NCBI GenBank assembly: GCA_948099385.1
Contig: CANUEZ040000113.1
Location: 4,476,501-4,540,500 of the forward strand
DNA from: Fasciola hepatica
Lineage: Eukaryota > Platyhelminthes > Trematoda > Plagiorchiida > Fasciolidae
Direction: 5' to 3'
Length of the DNA stretch: 64,000 nucleotides
Positions within the stretch are counted from its first letter, which is position 1, and the number at the start of each line of letters is the position of its first letter. Of this stretch, positions 1-11,351 are shown in pieces. A program made the position numbers and the translations under genes. Below the pieces are notes generated by a model. The model made no database searches and was not told where the DNA came from. It saw only the letters and a program-made list of their open reading frames with translations.

Positions 1-880
1 TCTTCTTCAACAGTGTCCACCGAGCATATGCTTCTTGTTTTGTTTCTGAGGCATTGAACTAGGTTCTTTTTTATCTCTAGAGGCATAAAACTGTGAATGT
101 ACCGTCCAGTCCAAGTCGCTTTTCTATGGACTGATCTAGTGAAAAAACCGTCTTCATACGACTCATCCAAACTGCAAGCAGAGTGTTTGCATTATTTGAC
201 CCTGTTTCTATTGTAAAATGTAAGTTTGTATGAACTGATTTAGACGTGTCTAGTAGCTGATTTATAAGGTCTGGTGAACTGATCACACATAAAACGCCAT
301 CAGCATCGGGTTTGCATAGAAAACAGTCTCGGATTGAGGTTTCAAGTGGGCTATTTTCTAACTTTACCATGAAGTCAACAGCAATCAGTGGTCCGAATGG
401 TGAACCCCTTTGCTATCCCATCATTTTGACAATAAATCTAGCTATTAACCTTATTTGTGCAGAAAACAGCAATTGCTTCACGTCCTGTAGAGGAATGCCT
501 GTGTTTCACTTTGTTATCTTCTATATTGTCACAGGAGCAGTCGGTAGTGTCACTTATTTGGACATTGGTGAAAAATAAACTGGGGTCTAGCGAAAGCATA
601 AGTCGACCTTCTACTTTCAGGTCATTCACGTGGTCCGTGAGTTTGAATACGCGTTTCTGGCTGTGCTTCGAGGTTGCCTGTCTTACCGGATCCAGAAACA
701 TTCTTAACTGATTAAATCACCGATCGATATGGAGAATTGCACATGTCAAGGATAGGTCTTAAAGGCACTCTTACGCGTTTTCGGCAGTCCGTACAATCTG
801 GGAATGGTAGCTTCCGCAGGGCGTATCCCGTGAAATGTGGCTCAGTTGTACCGGCTCTTCATGGACACCAAACAGTTGCG
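1..880 (-). pseudogene. Penelope-like element reverse transcriptase fragment (broken)
   Basis: Minus-strand reading gives a decayed PLE reverse transcriptase in several frames. In order it shows VPLRPILDMCNSPY near 725-770, then SLDPSLFFTNVQISDTTD near 540-600 (the SLDVxSLFTNVP region), a DGIAKG-like motif near 400-430, and KLENSPLETSIRDCF followed by SSPDLINQLLDTSKSVHTNL at 230-370. The YVDD catalytic motif is lost: the aligned place reads CKPDADGVLCV. Frames shift at least three times, so it cannot be active. The motif spelling differs from the PLE copies at 7290 and 12100, which suggests a separate PLE subfamily. The element runs off the left edge of the window, so its GIY-YIG end, if any, is not seen. 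Reverse transcription of PLE RNA is the family's known role. Confidence 0.8.
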
Positions 881-1838
881 AGCTTAGAGCTTAGATGTGC
901 CTGGTTTATAGATAAGCATCTGTATTGAGGTCTACTACGGAAATGGTTGCCTCTCCCCGAAGCATTCTATTCCGACACCAGGTCTTCCACTATTTATATG
1001 CTATCTTCCTTCTCCAATCATCCTTCACAGTCACATAAAGTAGCTTATAGTTAGAAACAATCGTACTCGAAGTAAGTTTTCCCATCCCGGGCTCGTGGGC
1101 TCATTTCAGAAGTCCTGGAGGATATCTGGACAACTCTGATCAGTCATCCATTGAGGTACGTAACTGGTCAAGCAAACTCTGACCGGTCTGTTTGATAGGT
1201 CAGAAATTTTGGTTAGCCTCAGTTTCTCTAATCAACTGGTTACTTCCAGTCCGTTTGTTTAAGTCCACTGGGTACCGTCCTACAGAAGATCATGGCCGTC
1301 TTAAGCCACGCGGCTCTGGGAACAAGGCAATTTCTGGTTCTTCAGTTCCGGTCGTCAGCCCCTTTAACCTCCCATCTGTCAGCTCTACAGGACAACCAAT
1401 ATAACTAAAAAAATCAGTCAGTTACTATAGTTCTTTTCATGTTATTCGTTCAAGGGAATGGTATCCGCATACATCGTGCACCTAAACAGTCTACCATATC
1501 TTTTTACTCCAAATTTCGCAGCGAGCTGAGCAGAGATTTACTTTTTTTGTTGAGCTTTGTCTTTTTATATGATCACTTTAGCAAATTTAGATATGTTATT
1601 CAACTAACGACCAATTTATAGTAACGTAATGCCATGGCTAAGTATCGCTGAAAATGAATTTGTCCGCCAATCTACACTCTTCAGATAATTCATTCTCAAT
1701 GAAGCTTTCGATTCATATTCCATTTGCATCGCGAAGCTCCTCATGAATATTAAGTGACTAAGTGCGAATCAAGTTTTATTCTCCTTGTGTGAGGACACGC
1801 TTGTCGAGCTATTTGCAAGATGAATCATACAACAGCAA
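881..1838. other. Unassigned intergenic stretch
   Basis: No recognisable gene or repeat. Short open frames at 1192-1404 and 1439-1621 match no family I know and have no coding context. Confidence 0.5.
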
Positions 1839-2107
1839 CCGGTGGCTGTCGGTTGGTTTAGGGCGTTTGCTCATCACGTCGGCGGTCTGAGGTTGGAATT
1901 CCCGCCATCACCGGTTATTTTGGCGGTTAACAATAATCCACTGTCATCCGGCTCGTTATCACACACGACCTATTGGGACCTTATGTGGTTGTCCGTCACT
2001 CTAAGTCTCAGGGTCTGGTTGCCGGTTATCCGTAATAGAGCAGTGGGCCTTCGTGGTCATGGAGTACAAGCCCTCTCCGTTACACTTGTGCGCAAGCGCG
2101 TAATAAA
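1839..2107 (+). repeat. tRNA-derived SINE, family A, copy 1
   Basis: The element starts with a tRNA-like head: a diverged A box (TCGGTTGGTTTAGGGC) and a B box-like GAGGTTGGAATTCCC. It continues with a body shared with copies at 57001-57270, 61671-61935 and 15005-15112. Body landmarks common to the copies are AATCCACTGTCATCCGG, GTCTCAGGGTCTGG and CCGGTTATCCGTAATAG. It ends near TAATAAAG. A 153-codon open frame crosses it (1842-2303), but that frame is just a reading of the repeat. Such SINEs are transcribed by RNA polymerase III and moved by LINE enzymes; the partner LINE is not identified. Confidence 0.85.
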
Positions 2108-3059
2108 GATGTTTGAGGAATTGATCGATTGCGAATTATGTAACTGTGTCTTAGCCGAGGACGGATTTTTTTTTGATTATTGTTTATCCAGTGAATACCA
2201 TTTGTTTTCATCATGCTTATTGTGGCTAAGGAATCTAGCACCATTAAGATTTAAAAACAGGTCTGCAGTCAGTAGACCGCATGGAAGTTTGCGTGAAAAC
2301 TAGTCTTCCGCAAAATGAGGTGCTCCAGATCAGACGGTGCACACGCAGTTCCAAATGGTTGCTATGATTAATCAGCTAAAATTTGAAGCCTCAAAGTCTA
2401 AATGTTCATACTAATCACTGTCAAATGTAATTCGATATTCGCTCATCTGGCCCCCCTCATATGGATGTTCCACCTCTCACGAGTGATTAGTACCTTTCCA
2501 CTCAATTAAAACGCATCAATTCAATTAAGTAAATTATCACTAAACTCCGTCAATCTGAGTTGCATTGGTTTCCGGCTCTGATGTTTCAACAATTCAGGCG
2601 TGATAAAAAGCCACAAAATACATTTGACCGCAATGAAAAATGAAAAAGTCCTTTATTTTACCTTTATGTGTAAACTGCACGGCTTGATTTTCTTCACGTA
2701 CAGGCGCAGCTGAAATTTGAGAGCCATAGTGTTCCTTTTCAGACTGCTCCATCATCTAAAAATCGTGTCATATCTGGACAAAATCATTTCCTAATAAATA
2801 TAACAATAAGAAGGAATACTATGATTTCAAAGTAATAGTAAACGAAAAGGGTGAAATCGGTTGACAAACCATTGTCTTGTCGGATGGAGAAAAAGCAGAT
2901 GGATCAATAACAAGATATTTTGGTTCCATAAATTAAAACTGGAGTAGCTGTTACCAGAGTGCCATCTGTCTCGTGTCTTCGAAGCTGTCGTTCATTGCTG
3001 GCTGTCATACAGGACGGCATCTGAACGAACTTCACTCGGTAATTCGGATCAGCCCGCAC
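2108..3059. other. Unassigned AT-rich intergenic stretch
   Basis: I see no coding region, RNA gene or repeat copy here that I can support. Confidence 0.45.
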
Positions 3060-3370
3060 TGGTCCGGGGCTGCGCAATGGTAACTAAGGTGACCTCGAGC
3101 TTAGAAGACCCGGGTTCGAACCCTTGGTTTAGCGGACGATATGCACCAGAGATGAGCTCTAGCAAGAGCGAAACTGAGTCTGGCGTTTCCAAGTGCACGG
3201 TTGATCAGATGATCCGAATATAGTGCGTGAAACGTGAAGTCCAGAGGACAATCAGCCAAGCACAGTATTTGAAGTTGTTGGCTAGTAAACATTCTGGACT
3301 TCACGACAATGGGATAAATAATAAAAAGATCTTGACGCCGAAATACAGATGATTTTGAAACATTGGTTAT
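3060..3370 (+). repeat. Hammerhead SINE, family H, copy 3 (least rearranged)
   Basis: A tRNA-like segment with a perfect B box, GGGTTCGAACCC (3112-3123), is followed about 20 bases later by a hammerhead-like segment and then a tail of about 100 bases. The tail (landmarks GGTTGATCAGATGATCCGA and CAATCAGCCAAGCACAGTAT) matches the tails of the two antisense copies at 10965-11046 and 22815-22892. This copy is not fused to PLE coding sequence, so it best shows the element's native order: tRNA-like head, ribozyme, tail. A weak A box candidate is TGGTAACTAAGG near 3078. Confidence 0.7.
3143..3186 (+). ncRNA. Degenerate hammerhead ribozyme, family H
   Basis: The layout is helix I GCACCA, core GAGATGA, helix II GCTCT/AGAGC with an AGCA loop, GAA, a short helix III AC...GT, the cleavage triplet GTC, then TGGCGT. 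Compared with copies 1 and 2 the core has changed from CTGACGA or CTGATGA to GAGATGA at the two first positions, both of which are needed for catalysis in the family. It is therefore probably inactive. Confidence 0.55.
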
Positions 3371-4794
3371 CAAGCGGTAACATTTAATTTGTGTGGATTT
3401 TGAGCATACAGATTTTAAGCGACGGAATTTACTATTTACTCCATTCCATTGCTTTCCTCTTAATTACAGCTGCGAGATTCACATAGAGAAACCCCCGTAC
3501 AGTTTGTAAAGGCTAACTGAGTGATACCACCAAACGTCATCCGTAAAAAGTGAACGATAACCATCTCTTTAAATAAGTCCCTTGTCTACGTTAACAAGCT
3601 GAAAAGTAAAAGAGCCTAAAAATAAAATTAAACTTTCTCGTGACTATTTTTCGTCTTTCTGATCTGAAATCATACGGCCCAACTTAATGGTAATAAAATC
3701 GATATTGAAATTTCATTCGAACCAAGAAAAAATGTATTGATGAACACGTTCACAAACAGTACTACACGACACAGCGCATGTGACTGGATACACAGACGAA
3801 GACTAGCACACACCGTGAGCATGACAGAATGGTTCCGTCACTGACCCCGGGGTAGAAGTCGGCTATTCAGACCGGTGAAGGATCACGTGCTGCTTGATTC
3901 CTGAGCAAGTGGCTTATTTCAATAATATATGCGGAAAACCATCAAGTGTGAATTTTAGAACAAATGGAAGCTAATCAGACATATATGATATTCTTTTAGG
4001 AAGTTTGTAAATAAACTGTTTGATAAAAGTTCTCACCACTGTGAAGCCAGCAAACTTTTGCAGCTGTGAACAGCCGCTTTCACCCCTTTCAGAGGTGGTG
4101 GTCACGGGTGCATCTACACAACTGGCCTCCCTCAGTGAAACTGGTTCTCCTATTAGTCATTTTATCTGCACTGCAGAGTGTGAAATTTCGAATGTCCGAG
4201 TTCTTTATGGATGAGTATAGTGCTCATATTTCGTCTGACACTGATTACTAACTAATGGACTATTCAGTGAGTTAGAAGAGCCTTGGCATATGGGTGTATT
4301 GAAACGAATTCATTCTGTCCTCTTTTGTGACTCTATCTCAGGATATCCCTTGAGTCATGTAGCAGTGAAGATTACTGAATTGTAGGTAAACCAATGTTTT
4401 CTGTGAAGTCGTTCTCAGACAATTCCAAACAAATTCATTCGCAAAGAAGGATATGAACAAATGTTTAGCAGGGAGCATATGCTGAAATACATGGACTGCT
4501 CCGTGGGTGACGAATAGCATAAGTTACCGTGAAGCTCATGTTTAGCCTAGTCGTCTTTTGACTAACGGGGCTGGATTACTTTGACCGGTGTTCTCTTAGA
4601 CCCACAACTCTACCACTCCCTGTATCGCCCACGTGAATCGAATGAGACGGTTGCAACTCTCTTATTTTATTTTATTGACTTACTAATAAGTGATGGTAAT
4701 ATTTTGAGATTAAAATCGCAGACTGTATGCACCCGTAGTTTAGACAAATCCAGATAGTGTAGATTATGCTCCGACGTACTTCCAAACACACTTA

Positions 4795-4796
<2 letters not shown>
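3371..4796. other. Unassigned intergenic stretch
   Basis: No gene or repeat recognised. Short frames at 4020-4251 and 4338-4520 have no family signature. Confidence 0.45.

Positions 4797-4841
<45 letters not shown>
4797..4841. repeat. (TA)n microsatellite
   Basis: An uninterrupted AT alternation of about 45 bases. Confidence 0.97.
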
Positions 4842-4846
<5 letters not shown>

Positions 4847-5999
4847 ACGTAGTACTTACTATCAACATGATTGCTTGCACACGAACCCTCGTTGTTCGTT
4901 GGGTTAGCAGTGACCTACAGACGAATAACTAACAGAAATCACACTTGTGATTCCTTTGCGGGCTCTTCAATGAACAGTATCCATTCACACTCCAGATGCT
5001 TCATATTAGATCCTAGTAACGATATAAGGGGGGCGTATATATGTATGAATATGAGCAGGCAAATGAGTACTCTGTACGCATTCCTGATGAGAAGTAACAA
5101 TCATGAAACTAGTCACTTGCTTCCGGAGAAGTTTCACCCACCCATTTACGTAGTAATTATATACCTGTAATGACATATTAGATTTATATAGTGTGATCCA
5201 TCATGCAAGATCAGTGCTCAGCTCACAGCTGAAAATCATTGAAGCATAGCTCAACAGTTTCATCAGGGCTGTTAGAGGGCATCGGAAGTACATATCCACC
5301 GAGCTCCCTATTAAGACACAAATCCGGAATGAAAGACTGAGTTGAACTACTATCCTCCAGGCAGGCTATACGACTGGCTTGCTGCGGTTTTCTGGACTTC
5401 ACCATTCTGTGGCATATCACCCTTCCCTCACGGACATTTTGCAAGGGTACAAGGAAGAATATATATTTGAATAAGTAAATGTGTAATTAACAAGTTTCGT
5501 ACATCCATCGTTCTCTTTTGGTTAACCAATTGTGACTGTGGCATCAAAATTGTAGTGCCAACTGCCAAACCACAGGTAATAATGATTCCCTGGCCATTTC
5601 TGATATACTGTCAACCGTTTAGGGCGAAACTAAGACCTCTTGAAGTGAAGGTGATGCTCTCAAATAACAATGAAGCATCATAGCCAGATTACAAAGCAAT
5701 CCATGTCAAATTATTATGAATTTTCCGGTGAATTTTTGTACTAACGGCTTTCGTAGCTTAGGTTGATAATCTTGCTTAGGTCATAATCAGTGAACTTGTC
5801 GTTGAGGTTGATATAGTCTCATCAACTGACGAGCAGTTGTCATCAATGAGTGCGTCAGAGATGCTCGCTAGAAGTCACTTATCAATTGACTTTGACCGTG
5901 AACAGCGCACTAAAAGGCAGCACAGGATGTCACTATCGCGGCCGGCGCTAGAGGAACTTGAAAGTCAAACGTATTCAATTGATAGTGCTATAAGATAAT
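4842..5999. other. Unassigned intergenic stretch
   Basis: No gene or repeat recognised. The open frames 4871-5170 and 5223-5444 have no supporting features. Confidence 0.45.
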
Positions 6000-6318
6000 T
6001 ATCAGAGATACTGTTCACAAGAATTTTTTAATGTTTTTGGAAAATCCACTTGCATTCTTCACATCGAAAAGTCGGACGCTGCGAGCCGAAATTGAACCGG
6101 CGACCCTCCCCATACCGGGCAGATGCTCTACCAACTGAGCTATCGCGGTCCGAACAGTCCGGTGTGAATAACGCTAGTGAATAATCGATGGTGCGCAAAC
6201 CACTATTCCAATGATACACAGTATCTATCCTGGTTTTAATCATTAGGCTAGCCTCGTTGGTCACTTCCCAATGGGAAGAACAGCACACAGATGAACGTGA
6301 TCCATCGGACATTGATCA
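6000..6318 (-). repeat. tRNA-derived SINE, family C, copy 1
   Basis: Read on the minus strand, positions about 6155 to 6078 form a tRNA-like cloverleaf. The D arm and A box read TAGCTCAGTTGGTAGAGC, and the T arm holds the B box in GCCGGTTCAATTTCGGC. Homology with the second copy at 24862-25165 extends about 150 bases upstream of this head (landmark CTAATGATTAAAACC in both) and downstream into ATGCAAGTGG. The tRNA-like part is therefore internal to a unit of about 300 bases. The family resemblance explains why a translated frame here contains SSVGRASARYGEG, a tRNA-like sequence read as protein. Confidence 0.8.
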
Positions 6319-6339
6319 AACATTGAACTTGAAGCATCG

Positions 6340-6512
6340 TGCCCCCCCCCCCACCTCTCCAGTTAATGAGAGCGGAAAGAAGACAGATACCGCGAGATGT
6401 AAGCATTTCGTTCACTCCTGCCGACTGCGTACATGAAACATATAAGTTTATATTTGATACGATACATGAGATACGTAGCGGAAAAATGTGGAGATTGTTT
6501 ACCTTAATCATT
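6340..6512 (-). repeat. PLE 3' tail repeat, left inverted arm
   Basis: The reverse complement matches the 3' non-coding tail that follows the GIY-YIG end of the PLE at 9555-9670. It shares GAGTGAACGAAATGC-like and TGTTTCA-ACGTACGC-like landmarks, with a poly-C run at its outer edge (6342-6354). The right arm at 6943-7130 is its inverted partner, about 430 bases away. Confidence 0.75.
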
Positions 6513-6942
6513 ACTGGCGCCCCATACGTCAGTTTAAGGGGGGTGGAGTGGGTGTATCCAAGCCCTGCGCAGCGCTTACTGCGCACATTTGGCCTCCTCC
6601 GCCAGAAAATGTACAACGTATATGCATGAAACATAAGCGCACGGAAAGGGCAGTCACCCTGACTGGAAATGGTGTACCCCTCATATATCATGCAGAACTA
6701 GACGAGGTTCTGAGATGACCGAATTTATCCGATAAATGATTCAACGGAACCACCGCCGTGGACCCGTGCATAGACCTACAAAAGGCCCGTATACAGGTGT
6801 GCATAAGATCTTGCAGAGTAGCATATGAGTGTGTATGCGGGCATAGCCGGTGCGTAAGGAGTTCGTAGGCTTCTGTATTGTTTATCACAGAATACACCAA
6901 TATGTGTGGGGTTTGGGTTATTGCCAGGGAAAGCAGACTGTT
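6513..6942. other. Spacer between inverted PLE tails
   Basis: The sequence between the two arms is GC-richer than its surroundings and contains GCGCAGCGCTTACTGCGCAC near 6575. I find no reverse transcriptase motif in it. Confidence 0.4.
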
Positions 6943-7130
6943 TGTTATGATAATGATAAACCATTTTCACTATTTTCCGCTATGTATCCCATGTACCGTA
7001 TCAAATATAGACTTATATGTTTCACGTAAGCAATGGGCAAGAGTGGACAAAAAGCCTTCATCTCGCTGTTTATATCTTCTTTCCGTTCTTATTAACTGGA
7101 CGAAGGGGACACCATTTTTGAAGTATCTCA
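6943..7130 (+). repeat. PLE 3' tail repeat, right inverted arm
   Basis: Plus-strand copy of the PLE tail: ACCGTATCAAATATAGAC, GTTTCACGTAAGCA, then TTATTAACTGGACGAAGGGG. It pairs with 6340-6512 over roughly 160 bases with moderate divergence. Confidence 0.75.
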
Positions 7131-7289
7131 GGCGAAGGCCCCCGCGAACACTACGCAGGCTTTGAACCATTTGCTGACTCTGAGGTGCAAAACTGCGGCG
7201 GAAATGAGCCAAACTGAATTCTGCACTGAATGCTCTAAGTGATGCTCCTGCCCCAATCATTTTCTAAAGATTTTACCGGACGAAACGTT

Positions 7290-9670
7290 ACTTAGAAACA
7301 ATATAACCCTCGTCAGAATTACGAACATTCATAATAGTGCATCACCGAGAAGATTGCAAAAGTTTATTGGAGCTCAGCGACATTCCCCTAGTATCCTTTC
7401 TCCATTACCGCCGGTTTGTTGAATAAAATTTGAGAACTCCTCCAGGATGACGTTACTAAAGACGGAGATCAAAGCCATAAGGAGCCTCCAAGGCTGCCCA
7501 AGTCACCCTAGAGAAAATCCAGTCTTTCCAACGAACTCAAACGTATATGTCCACAACCTCTCTGAAGCACACTTTAAAAATGCCCATCCTGAGGTACTTT
7601 CTCTGGGACTGAAATTCAGGTTTCCATTGAAACTCGTACACAAACTACAAACAACAGTACAGTTTGGGAATCTGCATATTCAAGCCAAACACCTACAACC
7701 TACATCAAAAGACAAGGTTGGGGGTGGTTCAAATCCAAATTAGTGGATATTTTCGAACAACTTATTTCTGCCCCCATCCTTCGAAGACACTTCCTGACTT
7801 CGGACCACAAGGCTGCCATCAAACGACCGAAAGATATGAATGACTTGATGTTTCTGGAATCAGTTAAAGGCATAGAAGTAGTAATCATGAAGAAGAAAGA
7901 CCGTATTGACAAAATGAACACCATTCTTCGAGATGACCAAAGACCTGTGTTCGATAAAACAGTAGAGAACAATATACTTATTGAGAAACAGACACATAGG
8001 CACCTGCAAAAGGTACCGCTACACAGTACTAGAACATGAAACCAACTGGAACCCAAAAGCTTCATCTGAGAGGATCATCAGAGATTCACAAAGTGAGGTT
8101 CCGTTGAGGCTCATTTTATGCATGCAAAATCCAACTCATCACAAGCTTGCTCGACGGTTAGCTGATGTTCTTGATCCGGTCCGAAAACGCCTAACTCCTC
8201 ATTGCTTACGAGATTCCTCCGAACCTGCAAAACCTTCTTGATAGTTTTACAGTAAAACTCGTAGAACGTATTCAATGGGTGTTGAATCTTTTTTTACCAA
8301 AGTACATCTCCGAGAAGCTGCTGACTATCTTCATGCTATCATTTTATCTAACAATATTTCATTACCTATCCCTATTGACTAATTAAAGGACGTTGTACTT
8401 TTATATACAGGAAGTACCCGTTTTGAGTTCGAGGAAAAGTCATACAGACGGATTGACTGACTGGCGCTGGGAAGTTTTCTAGGTTCCACAGTAGCAGATA
8501 TTTTCCTGGGAATGTTCGAAACCGGTTGACCGGTCAAATTGCCCTGTTTCCCTTGTACAAAAGTCATGTTGACGATATTTTATTGATTTCAAGTGAAAAC
8601 GATTTTATTCAGTCCTGTAACATTTTCAGTTCTTTACATCCAAATTTGCCTGTATTTTATGAGAAAGAATCCAACTTGAGTTTACCCTTCTTAGAATTTT
8701 TAACCATGAGGCTTCCAGAAGGCACAATACAAAGGGGCCATTGACAGAAAAGCTACTTGGAAACGACCTTTTATGCAGTTTTCTCATTTCATCCCGATTG
8801 CGTACAAACGTGGTTTGGTCAGAAAGCTTTTCCACAGGGCTCGAAACAATAGCACTCCTGATAAACTTCAACGGGAAGAAGGATTTAATCAAGGAAACCC
8901 TTTTGGCAAATGATTATCCGGAAAATTTATCTGAGCATCACAGCTAATCACAGTCCAAAATGGAGCCCATTTTAACGGCTGAACGAAAGCAAGTTGTTTT
9001 ATGCTTTCCCATCAAAGACGATCACACTTTTAATCATTTGCGTCATAACTTAAGCTCCGCTCTCAGCTGAACATATATTGCAGCCCATTTACCCCTAGTG
9101 CTGACCACTGCAGGATTAAAGTTAGAAGATCAGTCTGACTGTCATCCCGCTCTTAAAGCCTTACATGTTGTCTTCTAGTTCACTAGCAGTAGCGGCTAGG
9201 CATTGGCAGAACAGAACGATACTTGTCTCAAAGAGTGACCAGACACATTCCAAAATGGCTTTTGCACTCAATGACTCATTTGGACTGTACAAAAAGAATT
9301 CCGGCAAAAAACCAAGCTTCTGCTATCACGAGGCATCAGTTGTTCACAGGTCATCGAGTTGACCTGACCCGGTCATTCGAGGTACGATTACGAAACCGGA
9401 ATGAAAAACTAATGGCGTTCAGTGACAAGACAGAAAAACCCCATCTCTGGGCACAGAAACTATCATTACAAACACTGCCTTCCACGGTATTAGCCACAAA
9501 ACCCCACAGGAATTGCTTTATTTTTTGTGTTAAACATTTTTCTCATTTTTTCATTTTGTATCCCATTTACCGTGTCAAACATAGACTGGTGTGTTTCACG
9601 TACGCATGAACAAGAGTGAACGAAATGCCCGCTTCTCGCAGTTTGTATCTTTCGGTCCTTATCAACCAAA
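7290..9670 (+). pseudogene. Penelope-like element with RT and GIY-YIG remnants
   Basis: A nearly full PLE coding region in broken frames. The order is: an N-terminal region with VYVHNLSEAHFKNAHPEV and LGLKFRFPLKLVHKLQTT (7530-7660); AAIKRPKDMNDLMFLE (7810); VPLRLILCMQNPTHHKLAR (8098-8155); the RT motif LALGSFLGSTVADIFLGM (8460-8515); HVDDILL in place of YVDD (8563); LHPNLPVFYEKESNLSLPF (8636); the thumb and linker region near 8980-9090; and the end of a GIY-YIG endonuclease domain with TRHIPKWLLHSMTHLD and FTGHRVDLTRSFEVRLRN (9235-9400). A 3' tail follows at 9555-9670. In the family the RT copies the RNA and the endonuclease nicks the target. Stop codons and frameshifts make this copy inactive. 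It keeps the GS-LG-ADIF motif that two other copies lack. Confidence 0.88.
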
Positions 9671-10964
9671 CATCAAATTCAATAAATCATTCTTATTTGC
9701 GAACTGTCCACGGTTCAAATTCGAGTTAGCCGACCACGTGTTATGCGTCCTTCCATATTATTCACCGTCATACAAAAAAGCCCTAGATCTTCATTGGACT
9801 CACCATTTTTCTTCGGGAATTCATTAATGCATGAGTTATTGCATTCGTAAATTTTCGCGGAAAGAACGCGGCCTAACATAAAAATTTTCAAGGCAATCCT
9901 CTGTTGCAAAAATGGAAAAATCCAGTACAGAATATATTCTTGTGCAAGCACAAATAAATTTGATCAGCCCTCATGCAAATGGCGAAAATGACAAACGAAG
10001 TCACCGGGACTTGTTCACCGTATTCTTTGATTTTATTTGAACAAAGTGCGAGAAATTCAGTTGAATGATTCGGTAATTCAGGTACGCACTCGTTGTACTG
10101 TGAAAGATGACAAAGGTTAGGATAATTTGGGCTAGAATTAAGTGTAATCCATTTGTGAAGTTAACGCAGCCCTCGTTATGCCCGGTCAGCTCAGCAGACA
10201 GAGCCCATCTGGCATCTAGACCGGGTGGTATTCATGCTTGGGTTTGACTTCCATAGTGTTAGATGACGCTTCGCATTTAAAACACGTTACCCAGTGACCG
10301 GTTTTGTCCAACCCTAATACATATTCAATTCGTCTGTTTGGTTTTCAGCTTTGCAATGTGATAACATTGGAAGCATTTCGTGCCAGAAATATTTTAACTA
10401 TTGTGTAATAAACTGAGGGAGCAAGGTTTATGTTGTTGGTAAGTCAAATAAATATGTTGGACTAAATCACCTGTTCAGAAAACTGATCAAAGAACAATCA
10501 GTTAAGGCGATTTCGTAATTGGGCACAGGGACCATGAAAACTATCTCGAGCTTGCTCTTCACCTAACTGTTTGATCCGAACCCTTGGGTGAGTAATGGGG
10601 CGCCATCGGAGCACTTTATAGGGTCCCTCGGAATGCGCCATAAGCGATTCTCTACCGTTAATAGGCGACAGCTGTAACAGTTGTGACTCGGTTTTTCGAT
10701 CCATCATTTTGCTCACAAAGGCAGTTTCTCAGGTCACACAAAATTCCCTGGCCTGAAATCCACATTGGCCCACGGACAGTAAGCAACTTAGTGACGTAAC
10801 CGGAGAGGGTCGGATCATTTTGCAGGTGATTTAGCCTCCCACACCCCCTCCCAGTTCCGTTTCTGTTCGAATTTTGTAACTGCAACTCGCGTTTTCCATT
10901 CCCCAGCCACGGCCCACAAGACTGCCGTACACCATTCACTTCATTGTTCTACGGATGGAGTCTA
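9671..10964. other. Mostly unassigned stretch with one tRNA-like segment
   Basis: Apart from the tRNA-like segment at 10186-10260, I recognise nothing. The frames at 10498-10939 (minus) contain no known motif. Confidence 0.4.
10186..10260 (+). repeat. tRNA-like segment (probable SINE head)
   Basis: An A box-like GTCAGCTCAGCAGACAGAGC and a B box-like TGGGTTTGACTTCC lie at tRNA spacing. The acceptor stem does not close, so it is not a working tRNA. No second copy of its flanks was found in the window. Confidence 0.45.
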
Positions 10965-11046
10965 ATAATTTGCTTAGCTGACGGTCCTTTACACCCAACT
11001 TTTCAGGCATAAATCTCGAGTCATCCGATCAATCCTGAACTCGAAA

Positions 11047-11091
11047 GCACCAGACCCGAGTTTCACTCTCGTAAGAGCTCGTCAGTGGTGC
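11047..11091 (-). ncRNA. Hammerhead ribozyme, type I, intact core
   Basis: All parts of a type I hammerhead are present on the minus strand, 5' to 3'. Helix I is GCACCA, pairing perfectly with UGGUGC at the other end. The core is CUGACGA. Helix II is GCUCU/AGAGU closed by the loop UACG. The core continues with GAA. Helix III has only two base pairs, AC/GU, with loop UCGG. The cleavage triplet is GUC. Every nucleotide known to be needed in the family is in place. Very short helix III is typical of hammerheads in metazoan retroelements, which often act as dimers. The role inferred is self-cleavage of the SINE transcript. Confidence 0.88.
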
Positions 11092-11351
11092 CCTGTAATG
11101 CGGTAACGAACGCGCCCATGACACAACGGAAACGACTACGACAACAACGAAAAACAACAGTGTTTCGACAGGAACACAGACGAGCAGGGCCGCCGGGTAT
11201 GCTGAATATAGTGCTCTTCCGTGGGGATTGCACGTACACGACCTTCAAAGGCATCGAAGAATGAAAACCCGATGAGCCGCAGCCCAGTAAATGTATAAGC
11301 AGGTACCAACAATTACATCGCAGAGAATGCGAATGGCGGTCTCTGCCGATG
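11092..11351. mobile_element. Insertion of about 260 bp, possibly MITE-like
   Basis: This segment is present only in H copy 1, between the ribozyme and the tRNA-like head. Its ends read CCTGTAATGCGG on the left and, inverted, CTATAACGCATCGG on the right, a weak inverted match of about ten bases. No coding region is seen and no clear target duplication could be assigned. Confidence 0.35.

Noticed and set aside
1842..2303. A 153-codon open frame, and a similar one at 56998-57267 (minus)
   Set aside because: Both are readings of SINE family A, which recurs in four places with a tRNA-like head.
6078..6155. An intact tRNA gene on the minus strand
   Set aside because: D and T arms look good, but the acceptor stem pairs imperfectly and the flanks are homologous to those of a decayed copy at 24862-25165, which identifies a SINE.
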